Assembly (NCBI GenBank): GCA_946633495.1
Contig: CAMPAX010000147.1
Span: 1 to 6,104 of the forward strand
Source: an uncultured Lachnospiraceae bacterium
GTDB taxonomy: Bacteria; Bacillota; Clostridia; Lachnospirales; Lachnospiraceae
Length of the DNA stretch: 6,104 bases
Direction of reading: 5' to 3'
Shown piece by piece: positions 1 to 5,953 of the stretch (position 1 is its first letter; the number at the start of each line of letters is the position of its first letter). The notes under the pieces are model-generated. The model worked only from the letters and a program-made list of their open reading frames with translations. It searched no databases and was not told the DNA's origin. A program made the translations under genes and the position numbers.

Positions 1-1694
1 TGCTGTGTATTCGGGAATTCATCCACAGCGCACGCGCGGATCACGCGGTAACCGCGGGCCTGCAGGGTGACCAGATCTCTCGCCAGAGAAGTAGGCTTGC
101 AGGAAATGTAAACCATATACGGCACGCCGTAGCGGATGATCTTATCCAGAGCCTTCGGCGTACACCCATCCCGGGGTGGATCCAGTATGATGAAGTCCGG
201 CTTCTCTTCGATCTCGTCCAGCTTCTGCAATACATCCCCTGCGATGAATTCGCAGTTCCTGAGTTTATTAAGCTTTGCATTCTCCCGGGCAGCATCCACG
301 GCCTCCTCCACGATCTCGATGCCGTAGACCTTCTCGGCTATGGGTGCCATCAGCTGCGCGATGGTTCCCGTGCCGCTGTACAGGTCATAGATCACACCGG
401 CTTTCTTCATCGGTGCTGAGGAATTTTCCTCGTTCGCTCCACGTTCTGTCTCACCCTCGGTGCCATCGCCCAGCTTCGCAGCGCCTTCCGCAACATCCGC
501 ATATACAGACAGTACATACTCCCTCACCTTACTGTACAGCACCTCGCACCCGCGGGTATTTGTCTGAAAGAAGGAAAATGGAGATACCCGAAACTGCAGC
601 CCCAGCACTTCTTCCATCAGATAGTCTTCTCCGTAAAGGAGCGTTACGGAATCCGGTTTCACCGCATCGGCAAGAGAATCATTTTCCGTATAAATGACCC
701 CAGCCAGATGACTATGGCTGGTCAGGGAGTCAAATTTACCGGAGGCTTCCAGTCCCACCAGTCCGGCAACATATTCCGGAAGATGAAGATCCTGGATGAT
801 CTGGTTCCGGAGTCCATCGGAAGAACTCTCTTCCGTGTGAGAATCACCTTTCTTGCGGAGAGATATCTGGAGTCCCTTATCCGCAGCATCATTTCCTTCG
901 ATCATCCCTTCGGAATCACCCTGTGTTTCGGATTCGGAATTGTTCCGGCTTCCTGCTTCGGAAGGCTCCTTCATTTCGATCTCAGTCTCCTCCGAAAGCA
1001 TCTTCCTCCGCATTTTTCTTTCCGGTGCCTGCAGCTCATATCGGGTAGTCGTCACCAGATTCACCAGGATCCCCCCATCCGCAAAGGACTGTCGGACCAC
1101 CAGATGACGAAGGATCCCATAGTGCTGCATTTTATGATAGAAAGACACCTTATGATCACGGAAGAACTTCTGAGTGTATTTCAGGATCTCATTCCAGGCC
1201 GGACGCACCAGAGCACACCCGTTGATCTCCAAAATGTCATAGGATGATCCAAGACGATGAAGTCCCAGCGTCAGCGGTCCGTCCTTTTCCGCATCTCCAA
1301 AAGTGAACTCCATCTTGTTCCGATACCGGAACTGATCCGGGGAACCGACAATGCCCTCCCATGGCAGATCCGGAACCACCGGCATGAGAATATCCTTTAC
1401 CATCTGTTCTTTCAGGCGAAGCTGATTTGTATAAGCCACCGGCTGATATGTACAGCCTCCGCACTCATAAAAATGCGGACACACCGGTTTCTTCGTCTCA
1501 TAAGGCGAAGACTTCAGTGTGTCCAGCACCATCCCTTCTGCAGCACCGCTCTTTTTTTTCGTGATCCGGATCCGTACCGCAGCACCGGGGAGCGCATTTT
1601 TAACAGTGACCTTCTGGTCTTCGTACCGAAAGCTTCCCCGATTCGGAAAAGAATAATTCTCAATGATCCCCTCAATGATATCGCCCTTTTTCAT
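1..1694 (-). CDS. rlmD: 23S rRNA (uracil-C5)-methyltransferase, RlmD family, 3' end cut by window
   Basis: The enzyme transfers a methyl group from SAM to C5 of a uridine in 23S rRNA (U1939 for E. coli RlmD; Gram-positive RlmCD enzymes also modify U747, and sequence alone does not separate these). The window holds 564 complete codons. A TRAM-like RNA-binding domain spans residues 1-60. Cys72, Cys78, Cys81 (C-x5-C-x2-C) and Cys160 match the 4Fe-4S ligands of RlmD. The SAM motif DLYSGTGTIAQ is at 437-447, DPPRDG at 505-510, and the catalytic nucleophile is Cys532 in SCKPTSLARDL. The family's general-base Glu should follow DEFPNTQH and lies just beyond base 1, so only about ten codons seem missing. 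The start has AGGAG (1700-1704) five bases upstream. Two insertions rich in Ser, Glu, Gly and Asp (about 226-294 and 400-430) interrupt otherwise conserved sequence. An A8 run encodes Lys46-48. Family assignment is firm; the exact target uridine is inferred. Confidence 0.93.
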   Translation of the reverse strand, partial: MKKGDIIEGIIENYSFPNRGSFRYEDQKVTVKNALPGAAVRIRITKKKSGAAEGMVLDTLKSSPYETKKPVCPHFYECGGCTYQPVAYTNQLRLKEQMVKDILMPVVPDLPWEGIVGSPDQFRYRNKMEFTFGDAEKDGPLTLGLHRLGSSYDILEINGCALVRPAWNEILKYTQKFFRDHKVSFYHKMQHYGILRHLVVRQSFADGGILVNLVTTTRYELQAPERKMRRKMLSEETEIEMKEPSEAGSRNNSESETQGDSEGMIEGNDAADKGLQISLRKKGDSHTEESSSDGLRNQIIQDLHLPEYVAGLVGLEASGKFDSLTSHSHLAGVIYTENDSLADAVKPDSVTLLYGEDYLMEEVLGLQFRVSPFSFFQTNTRGCEVLYSKVREYVLSVYADVAEGAAKLGDGTEGETERGANEENSSAPMKKAGVIYDLYSGTGTIAQLMAPIAEKVYGIEIVEEAVDAARENAKLNKLRNCEFIAGDVLQKLDEIEEKPDFIILDPPRDGCTPKALDKIIRYGVPYMVYISCKPTSLARDLVTLQARGYRVIRACAVDEFPNTQ

Positions 1695-1780
1695 ACTTGC
1701 TCCTGTTTCATTTCAAAGGTTGCGCTGACACACTCCGTGAAACCATCCTGTCCTCTCGCGTCTTCCGTCCTTCGCATCAC

Positions 1781-1894
1781 TGTGCGAACCTGGTCTTCAC
1801 TGTATGAACCTGGTCTTCACTGTATGAACCCGGTCTTCACTGTACGAACCGGCCTTCACTGTGCGAACCCGGTCTTCACTGTACGAACCCGGTC
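1781..1894. repeat. 20-bp tandem repeat, about 5.7 copies, in the yfcE-rlmD gap
   Basis: Head-to-tail copies of the consensus TGTRYGAACCYGGTCTTCAC begin at 1781, 1801, 1821, 1841, 1860 and 1880. The fourth copy is 19 bp because one base is missing, and the last stops matching after 15 bases. Differences sit mainly at positions 4-5 (gc, at or ac) and 11 (c or t), so the copies are slightly diverged. The 20 bases before the array (1761-1780) still match in about 11 places and may be a decayed copy. The array fills half of the 225-bp gap and ends 86 bp before the rlmD start. The unit is not a multiple of three and each minus-strand copy carries a TGA, so it is not coding on the gene strand. There are no spacers, so it is not CRISPR. 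Its function is unknown; it may be a minisatellite or a row of protein-binding sites about two helical turns apart. Confidence 0.93.
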
Positions 1895-1919
1895 CGCATG
1901 GTAACACACCGCTATACGA

Positions 1920-2411
1920 TCATAAAAACTTCAGCTCATAATCGATCTTCCCGGTCTTGGGGTCATGTATCATGACCGCATAGGACTTCTTCGGATGGCT
2001 CTGCCTCGGCAGCGATATGCTGCCCGGATTTAAAACCGTTATTTTTTCTTTCTCCCGAAGATCCGGGATATGCGTATGGCCATACATGACGATGTCGCAG
2101 CCATAATTCATCGCCGACAGTTCAAGGTGTTCTGTTCCATAGCTCACATGGTACCTGTGGCCATGAGCGGCAAACACCTTGTGCGAACCCACCTGAAAGA
2201 TGGTGTACGTCGGAAGATCATCATCGTAGTCACAGTTTCCCCGGACAAAAAAACAGGGACAGCCCGCCGCCGCGGAAATCTCCGGATCATGCCCCTGTAC
2301 ATCGCCGAGATGAACCAAAAGATCGAAAGGCTTCTCCTTTTCGATGGCCCGAAGCGCAAACACTGCGGTTCCATGGGAATCGCTCATGACCAGTATCTTT
2401 CTTGGATTCAT
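1920..2411 (-). CDS. yfcE: YfcE/YsnB/MJ0936-family metallophosphoesterase
   Basis: This is a small cytoplasmic metal-dependent phosphodiesterase of 163 residues, the usual family size. All metal-binding motifs are visible: DSH at 11-13, GD at 36-37 in LGDVQGHD, GNCD at 58-61, HGH at 83-85 in AHGHRY, and GHTH at 111-114, followed by NPGS at 128-131. Family members hydrolyse artificial phosphodiesters with Mn or similar metals; the natural substrate is not established. The open frame extends seven codons further to an ATG at 2432, but AGGAGG at 2418-2423 lies six bases before the ATG at 2411 and the protein then begins MNPRKILVMSDSHG, as in the family, so I use 2411. It lies 29 bp after rdgB. 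The same pair is adjacent in Bacillus subtilis (ysnA-ysnB), which supports co-transcription and perhaps a shared role in nucleotide metabolism. Confidence 0.93.
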   Translation of the reverse strand: MNPRKILVMSDSHGTAVFALRAIEKEKPFDLLVHLGDVQGHDPEISAAAGCPCFFVRGNCDYDDDLPTYTIFQVGSHKVFAAHGHRYHVSYGTEHLELSAMNYGCDIVMYGHTHIPDLREKEKITVLNPGSISLPRQSHPKKSYAVMIHDPKTGKIDYELKFL

Positions 2412-2417
2412 GGTTTT

Positions 2418-2423
2418 CCTCCT
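2418..2423 (-). promoter_or_regulatory. Ribosome binding site that sets the yfcE start
   Basis: On the minus strand this reads AGGAGG, a perfect Shine-Dalgarno core, six bases before the ATG at 2411. It lies inside the extra seven codons of the longer frame from 2432, so it favours the shorter protein. Confidence 0.85.
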
Positions 2424-2440
2424 GAAAGTCATTCCCTCTG

Positions 2441-3031
2441 CTACAGCATGGCCTCCAGCGCCGTCTTCATCATGCGAAGAGCCTGCCCCCGGTGGCTGAT
2501 GGCATTCTTCTGTTCCGGAGAGATCTCCGCAGAGGTCTTACCGTATTGAGGCAGAAAGAAGATCGGATCATATCCGAAGCCATTTTCTCCCGCCGGAGCG
2601 TAAGCTACACGCCCCTCCATCACGCCGGTCTGAACCAGATCGCGGCCATCCGGAAGCACTGCCGCCACTGCGCAGACGAATCTGGCGGAACGCTTCTCAT
2701 CCGGAAGTCCTTCCACCCGCTCGATCAGGTTTCGGTTCTTCACATCATAGGAAGTATCTTCTCCCAGATACCGTGCAGAGTAGATTCCGGGTTCCCGGTT
2801 CAGCGCATCGATCTCCAAACCGGAATCATCCGCCAGCACAAGGGCTCCGGAAACCGCGTGAACCGCCCTTGCCTTGATCAGAGCGTTCTCCTGAAAGGAG
2901 GTTCCGTCCTCCACGATATCTATATCGATCCCCGCTTCCTTCATGGACTGGATCTCAAATCCGAAATCACCGAAGATCTGACGGATCTCACGCATCTTGT
3001 TCTCATTTCCCGTTGCAAATATCAGCTTCAT
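2441..3031 (-). CDS. rdgB: XTP/dITP diphosphatase (RdgB/HAM1 family)
   Basis: This cytoplasmic house-cleaning enzyme hydrolyses the non-canonical nucleotides XTP, ITP and dITP to monophosphates plus pyrophosphate, keeping deaminated purines out of DNA and RNA. The 196-residue length is typical. Visible family motifs are the N-terminal substrate loop ATGNENK (6-12), the acidic metal and catalytic stretch ADDSGLEID (67-75), PGIYSARYLG (81-90), GFGYDPIF (151-158) and SHRGQAL (179-185). The ATG at 3031 has AGGAG (3038-3042) six bases upstream, and the protein starts MKLIFATGN as expected. It sits 27 bp after the peptidase gene and 29 bp before the metallophosphoesterase, so it is probably expressed from the same message. 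The protein looks complete and unremarkable. Confidence 0.97.
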   Translation of the reverse strand: MKLIFATGNENKMREIRQIFGDFGFEIQSMKEAGIDIDIVEDGTSFQENALIKARAVHAVSGALVLADDSGLEIDALNREPGIYSARYLGEDTSYDVKNRNLIERVEGLPDEKRSARFVCAVAAVLPDGRDLVQTGVMEGRVAYAPAGENGFGYDPIFFLPQYGKTSAEISPEQKNAISHRGQALRMMKTALEAML

Positions 3032-3058
3032 ACGATTCTCCTGTTCTCTGTCAATGGA

Positions 3059-4756
3059 TCAACGATCATTTGTAAATGCCTTAAGACAGATGTTGCATTC
3101 CGATTCCTCTGCGCTTCTCCAGGCGCCTCCGCCATACAGACTGATATATCCCTCACCGTCCGTAATGTCAGCTCCCTCCGTCCGATCATCCGCCGCATAT
3201 TCCACGGCGATGGGGCGTTTGGAACCGGGAGTATTGACCTTCATTACCACAGCATATTTCTGACCCTTTTTTAGCTCCGGGGGCTCCGGGATCCTCACGG
3301 TATAATACCCTGCATACCTGGTTTCTCCCGACACCAGAAATTCCGGAGAATGGAGATCATCCACATCACTGAACTCCGGAACATAAAATACGGAAAATGT
3401 GGTTCTCGGTCCTGTAGCATAGAAGGATACCGCTTCCAGGGACTCATCCTGCTCCGGCGTGTAGCAGTTTGCAAAATACGCTTCCTCTTTGCCAAAGCCC
3501 AGTTCTCCTACCCATCCCAACATATCCGACTGATAGATGTGCTGAAAATTATCCGCATCCTCCAGTCTCGTATATACGATAGATTCATTGCAGAGATTTC
3601 CGTCTTCATAGGACACATAGAAATATCCGTGATCTCCGAATTCTTCTCCCCAGCTGTTCTTACAGATATACGCGCCGTTCTTCTTGGGCTGAACGGAGAA
3701 ATTCTCCTTCGGGAAATCGTCGTCCCAACCTACCACCACCACGTCATGGTTCGGTTTCTGCTTTCCGGTGTAGTAGTAAGCCGAAGTCGCCGCGTTATAG
3801 TACATGGAATCATAGCTAATGTATTCCATTTCCAGATAAAGAGACGTTTCGATCCCCCCATATCGGTAGATCGCACTCTTCAGAACATCATCATCCCTGT
3901 CATTGATGATGATGGCTTCCTCCAGGTGCTTTACCACCTCCAGCCCCTCTTCGGTTTTTCCGTCGTAGGGGTCCTGCTCCTCATACACAGGTCCCTGCCA
4001 CGCCGCCAGATAAGCGATACTCATGGTATGCTCGCCACCGGCGGAAATATCCAGGTGATAACTGTTGTTCAGCGCCATATGATCGGTGGAATACTCATTT
4101 TCCTCATAAGGCATCAGCGTGGTCTCCAGAGCTCCCAGAGAAGCAAATGCCCAGCAGGTTCCGTATCTTCCCTGATCCCGAACCGGCGTCACCCTCCCCT
4201 TTTCACGCATATCATAGCGTGCCGGCAGAGGATCTCCGGCAGAGCGGTCCTCAAAGTTCACCTCGTTCTTCGCGTAGGACACCGCCACGTGATATCCCAT
4301 AGCTTCCATCATGGGAGAAACCGGGATGTACAGCTGCTGCTCCGTCTCCGAGAAAATGCATGGCGTCGGCAGCGTCACCTTCTGATCGTTGATGTAGGCC
4401 GTGCGGCTGTCCATCGTCATCCGGATCACCACATCCCCGCGTTCGATGGTAACCTCTCCGTTTGCGGTGCGAAGGACAGAACATCCCATAACATCCTGGA
4501 GCATCCGTTCCTGACAAAGCAGCTGAAGATCCTCTGTCATCCGGATCCGGTATCCGAAATTCCGAAGGCTGAGGCCGTCCAGCAGAAGGTCCACCTCCTG
4601 CCGCTCCACGCTCTGCACGATGTCGGATCGAAACTGTTCCAGTCCCGAATCGTAATTATCTTTTTTTTCTATCTTCCTCTGTGTCTGCCCGGAGAACCAA
4701 AACCAGATTCCGCCCACGATCACCAGCAGAGAGAGTAGAATGATCCATTTTTTCAA
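3059..4756 (-). CDS. Membrane-anchored C1 (papain-like) cysteine peptidase with lectin-like C-terminal domain
   Basis: This 565-residue protein is a papain-fold endopeptidase expected on the outer face of the membrane. Residues 4-22 form a hydrophobic N-terminal segment after two lysines; no clear signal peptidase site is visible, so an uncleaved anchor is likely. Residues about 98-168 resemble the copper-amine-oxidase N-terminal-like domain of Firmicutes surface proteins (YINDQKVTLPTPCIF, then LYIPVSPMMEAMGY). The peptidase domain (about 176-395) has the full active site: Gln195 and Cys201 in DQGRYGTCWAF, His337 in PNHDVVVVGWDD, Asn367 in CKNSWGEEFGDHGYFYVSYED. Residues about 405-560 match the lectin-like domain that follows such peptidases in clostridia and archaea. 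There is no sorting signal or obvious inhibitory propeptide. The start is TTG, with GAGGTG five bases upstream; it is the only choice that gives a complete signal segment. The substrate is unknown. It is the only exported product in an otherwise cytoplasmic housekeeping cluster. Confidence 0.93.
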   Translation of the reverse strand: MKKWIILLSLLVIVGGIWFWFSGQTQRKIEKKDNYDSGLEQFRSDIVQSVERQEVDLLLDGLSLRNFGYRIRMTEDLQLLCQERMLQDVMGCSVLRTANGEVTIERGDVVIRMTMDSRTAYINDQKVTLPTPCIFSETEQQLYIPVSPMMEAMGYHVAVSYAKNEVNFEDRSAGDPLPARYDMREKGRVTPVRDQGRYGTCWAFASLGALETTLMPYEENEYSTDHMALNNSYHLDISAGGEHTMSIAYLAAWQGPVYEEQDPYDGKTEEGLEVVKHLEEAIIINDRDDDVLKSAIYRYGGIETSLYLEMEYISYDSMYYNAATSAYYYTGKQKPNHDVVVVGWDDDFPKENFSVQPKKNGAYICKNSWGEEFGDHGYFYVSYEDGNLCNESIVYTRLEDADNFQHIYQSDMLGWVGELGFGKEEAYFANCYTPEQDESLEAVSFYATGPRTTFSVFYVPEFSDVDDLHSPEFLVSGETRYAGYYTVRIPEPPELKKGQKYAVVMKVNTPGSKRPIAVEYAADDRTEGADITDGEGYISLYGGGAWRSAEESECNICLKAFTNDR

Positions 4757-4761
4757 AAAAA

Positions 4762-4767
4762 CACCTC
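4762..4767 (-). promoter_or_regulatory. Ribosome binding site supporting the TTG start of the peptidase
   Basis: The minus strand reads GAGGTG, followed by five T residues and then the TTG at 4756. No ATG or GTG in this frame lies at a suitable distance; the nearby ATG at 4747 is in another frame. The site therefore supports the rarer TTG initiator, which might lower translation of this gene relative to its neighbours. Confidence 0.7.
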
Positions 4768-4783
4768 GCTTAACGCCGCATGC

Positions 4784-5953
4784 TTACTGCTTCGTCGGTT
4801 TCTCCCCCGGCTGCCGCTTCGGAGGACGCGGACCCATAAACTGATAAAAATACGAGCGGATCATTCCGTTGTAGATCTTCCGGTTCTTATCCGCCTTCCG
4901 TCCGATATATTTCTCAGCCTCCTCGTAAGAGGTAATGATATACATGGACCATTTATCCAGCCCTGCGTATACCTCCCCCAACGTCTTATAGAGTGCCGGA
5001 AGTTCCTCCTTCTCCGAGATCCGTTCCCCGTAAGGCGGATTGGTGATAAGGAAGCCGTAGGGCTTGGGATGACGAAGATCCGCCACATCCCTTTGCTGGA
5101 AATGAATATGGGGAAGCACTCCCGCTTCCCGGGCATTCTGCATGGCGCATTTCACCATCTCACCATCGATATCATACCCCTGCAGATGCATCTGAAGGTC
5201 TGTGCGTTCGAGGCTTCTTGCCTCATCCCTTGCCTCAGACCATTGCTTCGCGGTGATAAGCTTCTGCCAGTGCTCCGCGGTGAACTCTCTCTTCACTCCC
5301 GGCGCGATCCTGGCACCGATCATGGCAGCTTCGATGGGAAATGTTCCGCTGCCGCAGAAGGGATCCACAAGGATCCGATCCTCTCTCCAGGGCGTCAGAA
5401 GCAGCAGTGCAGCCGCCAGCGTTTCGGAGATCGGAGCTTTTCCCACCAGCTTTCGGTAGCCCCGCTTGTGCAGCGACACTCCGGAGGTGTCCAGTCCGAT
5501 GGTCACGCGGTCCTTCAGGATGAAGACCCGGATCGGATATTCATCTCCGTCCTCCGTAAAATGCTCTACGTGATAGGTTCCACGCAGCCGGTCCACCATA
5601 GCCTTCTTTACGATGGACTGGATGGAGGATGCGCTGAAAAGTTTACTCCGGTTGGTGGTGGCCTTCGTCACCCAGAATCTTGCGTTTCTCGGCAGATACC
5701 GTTCCCATGGGATCGCCTTGGTTCCTTCAAAGAGCTCATCAAACGTCGTTGCCGTGAACTCCGCGCACATGAGCAATATCCGTTCCGCTGTCCGGATGAA
5801 AATGTTGCTGCGAGCCACTGCCAGCCGGTCCCCGCGAAAGACCACACGGCCGTCTTCCACAGAGACGATCTCGTAGCCTATATCCTGTATTTCTTTTTTC
5901 AGAACCGCTTCCAGCCCGAAATGGCAGGGTGCGACATAGGTGAACTCTTCCAT
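4784..5953 (-). CDS. rlmL: THUMP-domain class I SAM-dependent RNA methyltransferase, RlmL/YpsC family
   Basis: The protein of 389 residues matches the length of the Gram-positive YpsC group and of the N-terminal half of E. coli RlmL, which makes N2-methylguanosine at 23S rRNA position 2445. A small N-terminal domain (1-45, APCHFGLEAVLKKEI) leads into a THUMP RNA-binding region (about 46-160). Family landmarks follow: IGLDTSG and LHKRGYR (152-167), APISETLAAALL (173-184), the SAM motif DPFCGSGTFPIEAA (197-210), GYDIDGEMV (259-267) and the catalytic NPPYGER (305-311). Such NPPY enzymes methylate exocyclic amino groups; older annotations call them DNA methylases because of this motif, but the THUMP domain argues for RNA. 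The ATG at 5953 gives the expected family N-terminus; its Shine-Dalgarno AAGAGGG (5957-5963) is weaker and closer than those of the other genes. It is the first gene of the cluster in view, 27 bp before the peptidase. The exact rRNA target is inferred from homologues. Confidence 0.92.
   Translation of the reverse strand: MEEFTYVAPCHFGLEAVLKKEIQDIGYEIVSVEDGRVVFRGDRLAVARSNIFIRTAERILLMCAEFTATTFDELFEGTKAIPWERYLPRNARFWVTKATTNRSKLFSASSIQSIVKKAMVDRLRGTYHVEHFTEDGDEYPIRVFILKDRVTIGLDTSGVSLHKRGYRKLVGKAPISETLAAALLLLTPWREDRILVDPFCGSGTFPIEAAMIGARIAPGVKREFTAEHWQKLITAKQWSEARDEARSLERTDLQMHLQGYDIDGEMVKCAMQNAREAGVLPHIHFQQRDVADLRHPKPYGFLITNPPYGERISEKEELPALYKTLGEVYAGLDKWSMYIITSYEEAEKYIGRKADKNRKIYNGMIRSYFYQFMGPRPPKRQPGEKPTKQ

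Noticed and set aside
1771..1788. Small hairpin TTCGCA/TGCGAA as a terminator before rlmD
   Set aside because: The stem is only 6 bp with a 6-base loop and no U tract follows on either strand.
1781..1894. CRISPR array
   Set aside because: The units abut directly with no spacers, the unit is only 20 bp, and no cas genes are nearby.
1781..1894. tRNA-like T-loop, because the minus strand repeats GGTTCG
   Set aside because: There are no matching stems, acceptor arm or anticodon arm; the motif is just part of the repeat unit.
1257..1904. A plus-strand open frame whose end translates the tandem repeat
   Set aside because: Most of it is antisense to rlmD. The repetitive C-terminus arises only because the 20-bp unit lacks stops in this direction; no supporting start context or domain was seen.
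2412..2432. Longer N-terminus for the metallophosphoesterase starting at the ATG at 2432
   Set aside because: The extra residues MTFRRKT overlap a perfect Shine-Dalgarno for the next ATG and are not part of the family's normal N-terminus.
3350..4738. A 462-codon open frame on the plus strand opposite the peptidase gene
   Set aside because: It is the reverse-strand shadow of a gene with clear catalytic motifs. Its product is rich in His, Arg and Ile with no recognisable domain, and there is no sign of independent coding.
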